Shown piece by piece: positions 1 through 9,282 of a DNA stretch of 52,975 nt. The notes under the pieces were generated by a model that was given only the letters and a program-made list of their open reading frames with translations, made no database searches and was not told the origin of the DNA. Every line of letters begins with the position of its first letter. The stretch's first letter is position 1. The position numbers and the translations under genes were made by a program. This DNA comes from a virus. Location: positions 1 through 52,975 of the IMG/VR virus record IMGVR_UViG_3300046170_000181; one strand, written 5' to 3'.

Positions 1-855
1 TTCACCAGTGCCATTAGGCGTAATATCAATGTTGCCGTTTGTGTTGGTGGATGTAATAGCATTACCATCAACCTTCAGGTTATCTACGCGAAGGTCTGTA
101 ACGGCAGAGTTTGTACCAATCGTTACGCCATCGATAGTACCACCATTAATATCAGCGGTTGTGACGTTACCTAAATTAGAAACTGTTGCGCCGGCAAAGC
201 TAATAGTACCGTCAACAGTCAGGCCAGTAAATGCACCAGACGCACGAGTACCCGCACCAATAACTGTGTTATCGATGTTACCGTTATTAATGTCTACGCT
301 GTCGGCGTTAAGCTGATCAATCTCAGCCGTTCCATCAATGAACAGATCCTGCCATTCATTTGAGCTTGAACCTAGATTATATGTACCATCCGTGGTTGGG
401 AGAATGCTTGTTCCAACACGTCCAAGGAATGCAATTGTATCATTGGTGTTGTTACCGAGGTTAGTATCGGCGTTGGCGTTTAGCGTTCCATTGACTGTGA
501 GATTCGAGTTAGTAGTGACATTACCACCGAAGTAACCCGTTCCAGTAATCGAAGCATTACCTGACTGAGTGAGATTACCAGTGAGAGTAATGTTCCCACC
601 GATAGAAGCGTTACCAGAAAGAGATAAAGTATCGCCGCTAACGGTATCAATATACCCCGTACCATCAATATGAATATCTTTAAATTGATATGTGCTCGTC
701 CCTATATCTACGGTGTTTGAAGTTAATGGCGTAATGTTATTATTGGGGCTGATTGCAACGCCCTCAGTCCACACCGCACTGCCGACTGTATTATTAACGC
801 AAATAAACAACCTGTTTGTGGTTGTGTTTAACCATACTGATGTTGGGGCATATCC
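1..855 (-). CDS. Tail fibre, middle part (frameshifted, runs off window)
   Basis: This is the continuation of the fibre gene that starts at 1123, read in the frame that takes over after an apparent extra base in the C4 run at 854-857. The frame stays open to base 1. It encodes low-complexity beta-rich repeats of fibre type, for example GGNITLTGNLTQSGN, LGSSSNEWQDLFIDGTAEID and TADINGGTIDGVTIG. The LFIDG...EID block recurs at the right end of the window. The protein would form the shaft of a receptor-binding fibre. Homology to the right-end fragment suggests both are parts of one gene on a circular genome. Confidence 0.8.
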
Positions 856-1123
856 CCGCGTTTGCATCATCTGTGGTGGTTGGGTTTGACGTAGCTGTTG
901 TATTACTACGACCACCTGTTCCGCCGTTTGCTGGAAGAAGATATCCCGATACGGAAGTTGCTAGGTTAATTTTAGGGGAGTTTCCGGCCGAGCCATCGTG
1001 AGAGTGGCCGCTAGTTGGATCAAACGCCGTCTGAAGCTGGTTGAATTCAGCATTCAGTGGCGGTGCCGTAATATTAGCCCCGTTAATGATGTCAGCTACA
1101 GACTGTCTTGTATATCCTGCCAT
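794..1123 (-). CDS. Tail fibre, N-terminal part (frameshifted)
   Basis: The N-terminus (MAGYTRQSVADIINGANI...LNAEFNQLQTAFD, then GHSHDG and LLPANGGTGG) is the virion-attachment start typical of fibres in marine podoviruses. The gene starts directly after the stop of the stabilisation protein at 1124. After residue ~88 (DDANAG) the frame turns into a non-fibre tail and stops at 794. Removing one G from the run at 854-857 gives GYAPTSVWLNTTTNRLFIC and an open frame to base 1. I take the break as an error rather than a real short protein. Confidence 0.8.
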   Translation of the reverse strand: MAGYTRQSVADIINGANITAPPLNAEFNQLQTAFDPTSGHSHDGSAGNSPKINLATSVSGYLLPANGGTGGRSNTTATSNPTTTDDANAGICPNISMVKHNHKQVVYLR

Positions 1124-1350
1124 TTAGCGTCTTCCTGCTACACTGAACTCGAAAACAATTCCTTGAATCGAGTATGGATTAAAATCGCCAAGCGTCACGA
1201 ATGTGAGCTGTACAGCGTATCCAGAACCTTGGATCGAGGTGGTAACGATTGGTTTTTCATTACCGCCGTAATTAATGCTGGTGCCGGCGTAAGAAATGTT
1301 TCGGCCCTTATATCTAACAGGCGCACCCTTAGATTGTTGCGAATATGAAC
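1124..1350 (-). CDS. Stabilisation/tail tube protein, C-terminal fragment
   Basis: This is the last ~74 codons of the gene starting at 2964, in the third reading frame. Decoded, it gives SYSQQSKGAPVRYKGRNISY ... YSIQGIVFEFSVAGRR and a stop at 1124, immediately before the fibre start at 1123. The join to the middle fragment needs removal of one base at the AA of 1348-1349. The beta-rich end with a terminal GRR is a sensible protein end, unlike the abrupt stop at 1329 in the upstream frame. Confidence 0.7.
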
Positions 1351-2729
1351 TTGGCTTTGCTGTATTGGGGATCTTCCCAATCGTAGTTAACGGCCATGTT
1401 CAAAGTAAGGGGGCCTTCTGCGCGAATAAACGTATTAGTCTTTCGCATTGTCTTTCGTACTTCAGTATCCCCGAAGTCGAAGAATGGGGTTGCGTATACA
1501 GCTAAAATATCCGTTCCATCGAAGTTTGTACCCTTCTCTTGCTGATATATTTTGCCGTTATAATCCCCATGAAGAACCAGCTCTTCTCGGCCTACATATG
1601 CCGAGGTACAGGCACTGGCCCTAATCCCGATCAGCTCTCCAAATTCCCAACCTAATCGCTGGTCGGCGGATCTAAGACCACCAATAATTCCGAAGCTATC
1701 TGTCGTATCCGCATCCGTATCATTACCAATAAAATAACGGAGCTGGGATTTGCTTCTAATGACCACGCCGTTAAGGCTGTCTAGGTCAAAGTCTCGTGGT
1801 AAATCTACGAGAAGTTGTTGAATGCTTTTACTAATAGTTTCAAGTTCAACGTCACCGATCCTACTTGTACCCGCCACCGGTCTAAGTCCGTCCGGGGCCA
1901 AGAAGACCAGATCACCACCAATCTCAAGGACACTGTCCCGGGCAATACAGCCCACATTGGTTGTTACTTGGTCAAGAACAAATCCGGCTGTAAGGTCTGG
2001 GCTTACTTTTTTAATGCCGTTTGTTCCGAATACGAATAAATCACCACGGAAAGGTTTAAACTGGACTACATCAAAACCAATGGCCAACTGGCCTGAACCG
2101 TTTGCACTCGTAAAGTCTAGGGGGTCATTTGGTGCACTATAAGCAATCGTTGCTTCACTTAATGCATCCCCACCAAGAAATAGATGGTTCTCGAAGGCAT
2201 CTACCAATGACGGCGCATCTACACACTGTGCCCCACCCGGGCTTGATGATCCGCCTGAATTACCGCTCGATAATTCTTGCCAATTAACACCATCAAAAAG
2301 AAAAGCTTTATTAACACCATCAACAAAACAAATCTTGTTACCATCACCAAAATTAAAATTAACGTGTCTTAACTTGGTAACTTGAAGTGAGGTGTCACGC
2401 ATTGTGTGCGTTAACCCTGTGGTGTATTTAGTCCAGCCACCCGGTGCATATCGATATAAAGCATATTGATTAGTATCGATTACAACTGTGTCTCCTGCAC
2501 TTGCAGGGGAAGCTAACGTGACAGTATTACCAGATACAGTATAGTCAGAAGTAATATTAAGGTCACTTGAATTCTGACTGACATCTACTTCTGCCGGATT
2601 GGCAACTGTAAGTGTTCTGGTATTATCATCTGCGCCAGTGAAGGCGGTTTGTCCGGCCGTTGCGGTGAATGTATATTTTTTTACCTTACGGGCGGCAATG
2701 ATAACTGTCTCGTTAAGGTTATCGTCCTT
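1329..2729 (-). CDS. Stabilisation/tail tube protein, main part
   Basis: This is the main body of a ~612-residue virion protein encoded from 2964 to 1124. It contains repeated beta-blade-like segments (GGDLVFLAPDGLRPVAGTSR, FRGDLFVFGTNGIKKV, GIIGGLRSADQRLGWEF), which resemble the P22 gp10-like packaged DNA stabilisation / T7 gp12-like tail nozzle group. An internal ATG sits at 2402, but coding sense (KDDNLNETVIIAARKVKKYT...) extends upstream to ~2729, so 2402 is not the true start. Position after the head-tail adaptor and before the fibre fits a tail-tube or nozzle role. The family assignment is by recall and context. Confidence 0.75.
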   Translation of the reverse strand, partial: KDDNLNETVIIAARKVKKYTFTATAGQTAFTGADDNTRTLTVANPAEVDVSQNSSDLNITSDYTVSGNTVTLASPASAGDTVVIDTNQYALYRYAPGGWTKYTTGLTHTMRDTSLQVTKLRHVNFNFGDGNKICFVDGVNKAFLFDGVNWQELSSGNSGGSSSPGGAQCVDAPSLVDAFENHLFLGGDALSEATIAYSAPNDPLDFTSANGSGQLAIGFDVVQFKPFRGDLFVFGTNGIKKVSPDLTAGFVLDQVTTNVGCIARDSVLEIGGDLVFLAPDGLRPVAGTSRIGDVELETISKSIQQLLVDLPRDFDLDSLNGVVIRSKSQLRYFIGNDTDADTTDSFGIIGGLRSADQRLGWEFGELIGIRASACTSAYVGREELVLHGDYNGKIYQQEKGTNFDGTDILAVYATPFFDFGDTEVRKTMRKTNTFIRAEGPLTLNMAVNYDWEDPQYSKAKFIFATI

Positions 2730-2964
2730 TGAAAATAGCTACCGATAAAATCTTGCCTTCAGCGTTTGTAGGATCAACCTCTTGATATGTTGAATTATAA
2801 GGTTGAAATCCCTCGATACGCCTATAGCCCCCAAAGAGGCTAACCTCGTAATTAACGAGGCGGGTTGCGGCCCCGGGGTTGTTTTCACTGAGATCCAGAT
2901 GGTTCTCATTTGAATTCAATCCGCCACCACAAATAACTTTGTAGGACTGAATGCGATCTGGCAT
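2719..2964 (-). CDS. Stabilisation/tail tube protein, N-terminal fragment
   Basis: The start MPDRIQSYKVICGGGLNSNEN with LVNYEVSLFGGYRRIEGFQPYN is the usual beginning of this tail protein. It begins one base after the adaptor gene's stop (2965), as in a tightly packed late operon. The frame stops at 2719. One extra base in CCTTT (2726-2730) explains this, because removing it joins ...SVAIFK to DDNLNETVIIAARK in the next frame. The fragment alone (81 residues) is unlikely to be functional. Confidence 0.75.
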   Translation of the reverse strand: MPDRIQSYKVICGGGLNSNENHLDLSENNPGAATRLVNYEVSLFGGYRRIEGFQPYNSTYQEVDPTNAEGKILSVAIFKGR

Positions 2965-3690
2965 TTAACGTGTACTCAATAGGGAGCTTGAAAGACCACG
3001 GTGGCGGTGTATCCGGGTATCAGTGATGCTTTGGTATTTGTTTATCAGGATGCCCTGCATTTCTTTTAACCCTTGCTGGAATAGCTGTGCACTAACTCCT
3101 GCCGCCTCTGGGTTATCTCGGAACATATACATATGGTACAAAGCACCATCGATTATTACGTTGTTGTATGAATTTGGGATGCGGGACTCATCGTTGTAGG
3201 CTACTAGGTCTACGTTCGTCATGTAGTATCGAAACTTTAGCCCATATGCTTTGTCGGGGCTGGGGCTTACACCATATCCGTTACCATGTCCGGGGAATAC
3301 ATAAATGGGTACGCTTGTACCTGTTACCCCTGCATCATCGTCTTTGTCGTGATAACTTTTGTACCACTCATCCCGGGAGATAAACTGAAGTGTTGTATGA
3401 TCAATCCCGAGGTTTGCATCTTTTTGAAGCTGGAAGGAATTCCAATCAGCTACTTTAAAATATGTGGGCCATGAATATTCTTCCTGACCTACTGAAAGCG
3501 TCTGTGTGTGTTCAGCCGCATTAAAAGGCCATTCATATTCGGCCTGATTAATCTTTGAAATAGACGCCTTGATTGAGTCTTTAGCCAGAGCTTGAACACC
3601 ACGAGTGGTTCCAAAATCAGCTTGCGCGATTTCTACCTCATTAAGACGGCGTAATAGCTCGTTTGTAAGATCGATGTAGTTACTCGGCAT
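2965..3690 (-). CDS. Head-tail adaptor / tail tubular protein A-like
   Basis: This 241-residue protein starts MPSNYIDLTNELLRRLNEVEI and then carries an alpha-helical segment and an aromatic-rich core (YEWPFNAAEHTQTL, EEYSWPTYFKVADW). This pattern is typical of P22 gp4 / T7 gp11-like adaptor proteins that sit under the portal and complete the neck. It lies between the capsid gene and the stabilisation protein, the usual place. The start has SD-like AATTTGAGAAAATG context only. Function is inferred from family resemblance and order. Confidence 0.7.
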   Translation of the reverse strand: MPSNYIDLTNELLRRLNEVEIAQADFGTTRGVQALAKDSIKASISKINQAEYEWPFNAAEHTQTLSVGQEEYSWPTYFKVADWNSFQLQKDANLGIDHTTLQFISRDEWYKSYHDKDDDAGVTGTSVPIYVFPGHGNGYGVSPSPDKAYGLKFRYYMTNVDLVAYNDESRIPNSYNNVIIDGALYHMYMFRDNPEAAGVSAQLFQQGLKEMQGILINKYQSITDTRIHRHRGLSSSLLSTR

Positions 3691-3722
3691 CTGGTCATTT
3701 TCTCAAATTAAAAAGCATAAAA

Positions 3723-3751
3723 GGGTAGCCCCCCAAATCGAAAGGCTACCC
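3723..3751 (-). terminator. Rho-independent terminator after capsid gene
   Basis: On the minus strand GGGTAGCC ... GGCTACCC forms an 8-bp perfect stem with a 13-base loop, followed by TTTTATGC. It lies 8 bases beyond the capsid stop. It probably limits readthrough so that capsid mRNA is made in excess over tail mRNA. Confidence 0.75.
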
Positions 3752-3758
3752 AGTTTAT

Positions 3759-4817
3759 TTATGCGAGGTTGTAAGTCGCAGTCATGATTGCTTCAGGACG
3801 AAGGATCTTCCGGCCGTACAACTGCATACCACGAACGATGTCCGCGAATGAGTCTGGGTCACGGTAGGCTTCAGTCTTGTTCAACTGCTGTGCAGTAGCA
3901 ACGGCTGACTGATGACCAGCAACTACGATTCCGAAGTTAGTCTCAGAACCTGTGGACAATGATGTGCCCGGCCCAGTGCCTTCGTATGGAAGGTTATTGG
4001 ACTTGTAGACACGGAAGCCACGGATCAAGCCTTCGCCAACACGGCCGTTGCGGATCTCTTCACCGCCGCCGAAATCAGCGTTAACGAACTTCGAGTCTTC
4101 ATCCATCAGGATTTCGTAGAAGACAGGGTCGGCTACAAACCAACGATCTGCGGTATCTACGTTTGCCTGATCCATTAGACGGGCCATGCGGTTCAGGATC
4201 TCCAGTGGAGAGCTGATACCAGATGCACCGCCGCCAGCGGCTACAGGGATAGAAGTTACTTCGGAAGCAACACCCAAATCAGATCCACCAAAGTCGGTGA
4301 TATCGAGTGAGTTTGCGGCCAAAAGTTCGTCATTACCGGCGGTTGAGTCAGCTTTAGTACCGTTTACTGCGGTACGTCTCTGCCATCCACCGGAACCATC
4401 GTCTTCCCAACCGGCAAGATAGCCGAGAACCTCTGCATCGAAAGTGTCACGCAAACGATATGCGGCACGATCTGTAGCAAGATCCATGAAGTTGACGTGG
4501 GAGTGGGCTTGCTCAATATCGTCCAATTTGAACATATAGTAGTTCGCTTGATCGACAATGAGTGAGAAATCGGCGTCACTCAAATTTTGCGCGGCGACAG
4601 CGGTGCCTCGTGCATATGAGCTAACTGTGATTTCAGGTTCTTTGATGATACGGACTGAGTCACCGTAGTTGGCGATTTCACCCATATAATCGGTGTTAGT
4701 GATATCTTCTACCACTGAGGACTTCCGGAAAGCCTTCTGGACTTTCTGGGAGTAAATGACGGGGCTAAAGTTACCGTTAGGTAGGTTTGCATAGCCCCCT
4801 GCGCTTGCAAATGCCAT
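3759..4817 (-). CDS. Major capsid protein
   Basis: This 352-residue protein begins MAFASAGGYANLPNGNFSPV, followed by YSQKVQKAFRKSSVVEDITN, IANYGDSVRIIKEPEITVSSY and a VDQANYYMFKLDDIEQAHS segment. The sequence is typical of HK97-fold capsids of marine podoviruses (HK97 fold is family inference). The gene sits after the scaffold, is flanked by its own leader with the repeated CTAGTGGCG promoter element and by a terminator, and has a strong AAGGAGATGAATC Shine-Dalgarno. All this fits a highly expressed structural gene. Confidence 0.9.
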   Translation of the reverse strand: MAFASAGGYANLPNGNFSPVIYSQKVQKAFRKSSVVEDITNTDYMGEIANYGDSVRIIKEPEITVSSYARGTAVAAQNLSDADFSLIVDQANYYMFKLDDIEQAHSHVNFMDLATDRAAYRLRDTFDAEVLGYLAGWEDDGSGGWQRRTAVNGTKADSTAGNDELLAANSLDITDFGGSDLGVASEVTSIPVAAGGGASGISSPLEILNRMARLMDQANVDTADRWFVADPVFYEILMDEDSKFVNADFGGGEEIRNGRVGEGLIRGFRVYKSNNLPYEGTGPGTSLSTGSETNFGIVVAGHQSAVATAQQLNKTEAYRDPDSFADIVRGMQLYGRKILRPEAIMTATYNLA

Positions 4818-4855
4818 GATTCATCTCCTTGATGCTAAGTAGGCAAAAACAACCT

Positions 4856-4892
4856 CATTTAGTTGAACAGTAGCTGAACTACGCCACTAGTG
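4856..4892 (-). promoter_or_regulatory. Candidate phage promoter element upstream of capsid
   Basis: The minus strand reads CACTAGTGGCGTAGTTCAGC followed by TACTGTTCAACTAAATG. It aligns without gaps to elements at 5925-5960, 19626-19662 and 20901-20938. TACTGT (4867-4872) occupies the place of TATAAT in the 19.6-kb copy. It is ~40 bases before the capsid gene. No TTGACA-like box is conserved upstream. Confidence 0.55.
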
Positions 4893-5116
4893 AGGTCGGG
4901 GTTTCTGGTACTAAACAGAGGAAACTCTCTCTTAGGGCTGAACCTTTACCGGGTATCTTCCATAGTGAATTAGCGGAAGGGCCGGACAGCTTCAGGTAAC
5001 TTAGAAGTGTTCTTCTGGTTTTTGGGGGGTTTTTGTAGAGGTAGGTTGAAGGGCAACGGCTCTACTATAACTGAGGATGTTATACCACAAGTATTGTACC
5101 TTTTACAAGTGGCGTT

Positions 5117-5893
5117 TTAACGAGCTCCACCAGATAAGTCGTATTCAAAGGTGCCATTCTTGATTGACTCCATGATTGCCGTCTCATTTTTTTCGTATTC
5201 GGCGGCTGTCATCTTATCAATTTGGCTCTCTTTGAACATTGCTCTGCCACCGGACGGGGCGGCTGTACCTGACCGACCTACGGCCTGTGCGGCAGAACTA
5301 TCACTTTTACGCTTACGCTTAATGCCTTTATCCGCTTTATATAAATCAATAGCGCGGGATGCGGCTTTAGCGTCAGTGTTATTCTTATAAAGGGCGTCCT
5401 GAACATATTGTGGTTGTTCAGTTACCCAATCATGAAAATCTCGACTTGCACGAATGTTGTCAAAATCGGGGTGGGTTTTGCGGAGCTCGGCTTCTGCCTT
5501 CTCTCGCTTTACCTGTCTCTCAAAGTTTTTAACTTCTTCGAGCTTTTGTTCACCAACCGTTAGTGCTTCTTGAACACGCTTCTGTGCGATTGTGTCGATA
5601 ATATTAGCGACATCGGGATACTTCTTTGCCCATGCGGCTACCTCTTCTTCAGACTTTGGAAACTTAATTTGTTGTTTCGTAGCCGAGTCGAGTTGGTTTT
5701 TCATTTCAGCAAGTTGGGCATCTCTATTTGCCATTTGCTGTTGCATATGCCGGCGAAGATCACCGTAACGCTTTTTGAAAGTAGCCTCTTCGTTATCCGC
5801 CGGGGCTTCGTTTAGATTTGCTTCGGGCTGTTGTTGTCCAACAGACTCCTCATTATACACGTCCTCGCGGTACGCGCCTTGATATTTAGCCAT
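5117..5893 (-). CDS. Scaffolding protein
   Basis: This 258-residue, highly charged, helix-rich protein lies just upstream of the capsid gene. It has a Gln/Glu-rich N-terminus, a predicted coiled coil (KKRYGDLRRHMQQQMANRDA, then EMKNQLD), a conserved KYPDVANIIDTIAQKRV and a FDNIRASRDFHDWV segment. Composition and place are those of a podovirus scaffold that directs capsid assembly and leaves before DNA packaging. The start ATG at 5893 has AGGAGAAATC as Shine-Dalgarno. Confidence 0.8.
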   Translation of the reverse strand: MAKYQGAYREDVYNEESVGQQQPEANLNEAPADNEEATFKKRYGDLRRHMQQQMANRDAQLAEMKNQLDSATKQQIKFPKSEEEVAAWAKKYPDVANIIDTIAQKRVQEALTVGEQKLEEVKNFERQVKREKAEAELRKTHPDFDNIRASRDFHDWVTEQPQYVQDALYKNNTDAKAASRAIDLYKADKGIKRKRKSDSSAAQAVGRSGTAAPSGGRAMFKESQIDKMTAAEYEKNETAIMESIKNGTFEYDLSGGAR

Positions 5894-5924
5894 GATTTCT
5901 CCTATGGGGGCCTCAAAGTAGACC

Positions 5925-5960
5925 AGATTAGCTAAGTTATAATTGAACTACGCCACTAAT
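5925..5960 (-). promoter_or_regulatory. Candidate phage promoter element upstream of scaffold
   Basis: The minus strand reads ATTAGTGGCGTAGTTCAATT followed by ATAACTTAGCTAATCT, with TATAAC in the -10-like position. It is the same element as upstream of capsid, primase and helicase, located ~35 bases before the scaffold start. Confidence 0.55.
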
Positions 5961-5992
5961 CCGGTGGTTTGCGGGTATGCCCTACCGCGCAA

Positions 5993-6928
5993 TTAGCGTT
6001 TCATCACGACAAAAGACATTGACGGACGATATGAGAACTGACCGGGATCTGACGGGTATTCTTCCTCGTCATATTCTTCGTATTCCGGCATCATCAGTTC
6101 TTCTTCAATTGTTCCAGATGCAACCTCTACTGTATTGCCTTCTGGTGTTTCATATTCCTCTTGAAACTCCCCTTGCCCTTCTTCGGCGTCACCGTCTTCG
6201 GCCTGAACTTCGGTGTCCGCAAGCTCTTCGCTATCGGATTCCTCTTGTTCTGTGGGAGCTTCTTCATATTCATTTTCGTCACCGATGGTCTGGATTTGCC
6301 CTTCAAAGTGCATTGCCATCAGACCAAGCTTCGCCTCATCCCTAAGAGCCATGAAAGTTTTTAGTCCGTGATATCTAACCACATCGGCTGGTACGACATA
6401 TTCACCATCACTGAGTACAGCGGGGATATCGTCACGGACATTCATTGCGTTGGAGCCGGGTGGAATTGGATTACCTGACACTTCATCATGACCAATATGA
6501 TAATCCATAGAATCTGGGCTCATCATCCCATCACTACAATCATCACAACCACAGGCCATCCCGCCGTGGTACATCTCAACGTGATCACTATCCTTCATCA
6601 TCGTTCCGTCTGGCATTGTGTGGTAGCCTTCAGGCACCTCTTCAGTTTCAGGCATTAAATTATCACTGCGCTCTTTGGCATAATTTTCAGCATCCTCAAC
6701 ACTTTCAAACAAAGGAAGTTCTTCACCTGTGAGTGGATCTACTGGGCCATTTTCTTCAACGAATTTTTCAAGCTCTGCCTGAGACATCTGATTACCTTCA
6801 GCATCAACAGAGGGGATTGTTATCCAGCCATCGTCTGTTTCAAATGTAATGCTACGCTCAGAATAGTTCTCACCAGTTTCTTTATCTTCATAGACCTTAC
6901 GGCCCTTAGTTGTCATCATATCCGCCAC
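5993..6928 (-). CDS. Acidic virion-assembly protein, unknown function
   Basis: This 311-residue protein has three visible parts. The N-terminal ~110 residues contain a FESVEDAENYAKERSD segment. A His/Cys-rich linker (MYHGGMACGCDDCSDGMM) follows. The conserved core reads DIPAVLSDGEYVVPADVVRY, HGLKTFMALRDEAKLGL and MHFEGQI, which I recognise as a conserved block in HMO-2011-type and related marine phages. The C-terminal third is strongly acidic (EEEEYDEEEYPSD-like). It lies between portal and scaffold, so a capsid assembly or virion role is likely, but no biochemical function can be named. Confidence 0.7.
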   Translation of the reverse strand: MADMMTTKGRKVYEDKETGENYSERSITFETDDGWITIPSVDAEGNQMSQAELEKFVEENGPVDPLTGEELPLFESVEDAENYAKERSDNLMPETEEVPEGYHTMPDGTMMKDSDHVEMYHGGMACGCDDCSDGMMSPDSMDYHIGHDEVSGNPIPPGSNAMNVRDDIPAVLSDGEYVVPADVVRYHGLKTFMALRDEAKLGLMAMHFEGQIQTIGDENEYEEAPTEQEESDSEELADTEVQAEDGDAEEGQGEFQEEYETPEGNTVEVASGTIEEELMMPEYEEYDEEEYPSDPGQFSYRPSMSFVVMKR

Positions 6929-7143
6929 TATTTTGCTCCCTCAATAGCCTGTTCCCGAAGGGTCTTCATTCGGCGGATCTCCGCGATTGCCCCTTGTAGA
7001 TCAATTATTTTCTCGAACTCTTTTGTGTTCTCAAGATAGCCACGGAGTGTTTCGATCCGGCTATCTAGGTAGCCCATCAAGACATCATACTTATCGACAT
7101 CATTAACGAGCGGTAGGAGAGCCCTTGCGTTTGATTTATCCAT
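6928..7143 (-). CDS. Small conserved late protein
   Basis: This 71-residue, mostly helical protein (MDKSNARALLPLVNDVDKYD, then DSRIETLRGYLEN and DLQGAIAEIRRMKTLREQA) lies between portal and the acidic protein. It overlaps the neighbouring coding regions by one base on each side. Helix-rich composition suggests a coiled-coil dimer. Its place in the portal-scaffold interval suggests a head-assembly accessory. No family name can be given. Confidence 0.65.
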   Translation of the reverse strand: MDKSNARALLPLVNDVDKYDVLMGYLDSRIETLRGYLENTKEFEKIIDLQGAIAEIRRMKTLREQAIEGAK

Positions 7144-8700
7144 TATTGAATTGCGCCTTCAGGCCCGGGTGCGGGTGGTTGTCCACCGTTGGCTCCGCCG
7201 CCACCGCCAGTAAATCCAGCGGCTCCCGGCTCGGGTGCCATTCCCGGTGCAATATTACCATTACCTGTTCCGGTAGGGTCATTAGCTGATGGGACGCCAG
7301 CCCCTTCCGCTGGGCCTTGTTGACCACCCGGTGGTTGTGGCATCATAGCGGCAATCTCCGCCATCATCTGTGCCTGAATAGCCGCCTCGCGTGGATCATT
7401 AAGGATCTTGTCCTCATCTAGATCCATTGACGCTGAAAGCTCTCTCAGGATGTAGTCGTACTTAACAAACGGTGCCATAGCCGGGTTAGCGGTCATCTGC
7501 ATGAATTGAAGCAAGCGTTGTGAGCGTACTTCGTTACGCATCAGACTTTCAGTACCACGAGCAACAACATCCAAACTTCCCCGTATTGCGGGGTCAAAAT
7601 TGAACTGCATATTGAAACTGAATAGGCTTCTTCCAAGAGGGGCCAACAAGTAGTCATCGATATTCCGTACCACGGCTTTAATGTTTTGTGCCGCCGCGCC
7701 CATCAACATCGACATCCCACTAGCGGTTCTTCCAACACCCATCACACCACTAATACCGTGTGCATAGCTCGGCATTCCTGTGGACTCATCGGATAGTTGC
7801 CGTGCCTTGTCGAACATCATTAGACATTCATTTGTGACATTCGGAAACTTGGTGCCGAAGATAGCTTGACCCGGTGCCCCTGCTTGCCGGCGAAACACTT
7901 TGCCGGGATATACAGATAGGTCTTGTCCGGGGACGAGGTTAGTCTCGTCTATCTCAATCAACAGGTTAGATGACAATGCCGCGTTATCGACAGCCATCCG
8001 CATAAACCCGTTCATGATCTCTTGGGTGTCTTCCATGTTTTCTGCGAGGCCAACACCAAAGAAGCTGTAAGGATTCAATTCGTATGGCACCGCATGGTAT
8101 GGAATACGGCTAGGTGTAAATGGATTTAGTACCAGACGTAAAATCTGTCCGTTACATACCCATGCGTTAATCTGAATTTGGTCGTTATCAGCCAACTCAT
8201 CAGGGATATCAATGCCAGCTTCATCTGCAATATCAGCATCAACAATGCCCCAATATTCAAGGCACTCAAATCGGTCAACGTCACTAGAGGTGTTGTTATC
8301 CTCTAGAGCCTCTTCCCAATATTCAGCGGTGTAATTTGCTCCGTACTCAATAGCCAGCTCAATGGCTTCCTCACGGAAATAAGGACGCTTCTTTAATGCC
8401 CTCATTTGTGTCCGGTTCAGTCTATGTCTCTCAATAGCATATTCTGACTCGTTCATGCTTCGTGCGTCAGGATCAGGATAAAAATTCCAAATACTAACGG
8501 ACTCTACCTTTGGAATGTTGCGGAAAGCTGGGTCGTATTCACCTTCGTCATTCCAATTCGGGTATTCTTTCATATGAGCAAACGGGCCCTTGACGATGCC
8601 CGTTCCGAATAAACTCATTTCAAAAGCTACAGCTCTGAGGTGTTTACTTGCTTCACTCTCTTCAAGCTGGTCGTGGATGGTCTTTTCCATCTTCACGGCC
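7143..8700 (-). CDS. Portal protein, C-terminal part (frameshifted)
   Basis: This is the main body of the portal, in the frame that takes over at the apparent extra base in CC 8699-8700. The frame reads AAVKMEKTIHDQLEESEASKH from the join. It contains portal hallmarks: VESVSIWNFYPDPDARSMNE, the helical RQLSDESTGMPSYAHG region, and the Pro/Gly-rich tail PQPPGGQQGPAEG. An internal ATG lies at 8720 but is not the natural start. Together with the upstream part it makes a ~711-residue protein, the size expected for a podovirus portal of this type. Confidence 0.85.
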
Positions 8701-9279
8701 GGCTTCTTTAGCTGGTTCAAAGGTAAATGCTGTTGGCGTTACGCCGGGCCCGGGGCGAAGGTTCTCTTCTACCCGTTCCAGCTTATTAGCCATATCACCC
8801 AGATTATCGAGGATCTCAGGACGTGCCGTAGTCGCATTTGTCCGGCGTGAAGGTTCCCCCGTTGCCTCTGCAATCTTTTCTTCGGTTACTTCCTGTGGGT
8901 CAAAATGGACAGATCCTGCCATTCCAACAGGTTTGCTAGAAGACTCAACCCCGATGGGGAATTTGCTTCCTGCAAAAAGGACATCAACAATCTGAGCATA
9001 TGCCGCCAATACCTTAGTTTTGGTAATCTTAATAAATGCTTGTGATTTTTCTGTATCGGTAAACTGAACATCGGGGCCATATAGACCACGGTAGTTTCGA
9101 TACGAGCGGAGCCAGCGTGTTTCATCTGTTTCTCGCCAAGATTTAGATTTGTTATAACGGCTTTCAATCCACCCGACTACGCCGGATAGTTCAAAATCAT
9201 CTGAGGGATCTTGGGCGTCTGCTAACCCTATAGCTCCATCTTCAATATCCATGTCTTCGGGACGATCTACTATTGCCAT
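8662..9279 (-). CDS. Portal protein, N-terminal part (frameshifted)
   Basis: The N-terminus (DFELSGVVGWIESRYNKSKS, then WRETDETRWLRSYRNYRGLYGPD and FIKITKTKVLAAYAQIVDVLFAGSKFP) is typical of podovirus portals, the dodecameric DNA channel at one capsid vertex. The frame ends in a meaningless GREDGKDHPRPA. Deleting one G (minus strand) at 8699-8700 gives FEPAKEAAVKMEKTIHDQLE and joins the downstream frame. The start lies 3 bases after the TerL stop, consistent with a packed packaging operon. Confidence 0.85.
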   Translation of the reverse strand: MAIVDRPEDMDIEDGAIGLADAQDPSDDFELSGVVGWIESRYNKSKSWRETDETRWLRSYRNYRGLYGPDVQFTDTEKSQAFIKITKTKVLAAYAQIVDVLFAGSKFPIGVESSSKPVGMAGSVHFDPQEVTEEKIAEATGEPSRRTNATTARPEILDNLGDMANKLERVEENLRPGPGVTPTAFTFEPAKEAGREDGKDHPRPA

Positions 9280-9282
9280 GCT

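Noticed and set aside
794-855. Programmed ribosomal frameshift in the fibre gene
   Set aside because: No slippery heptamer with pseudoknot is evident, and the same +1 pattern occurs in nine other places, which points to sequence error.
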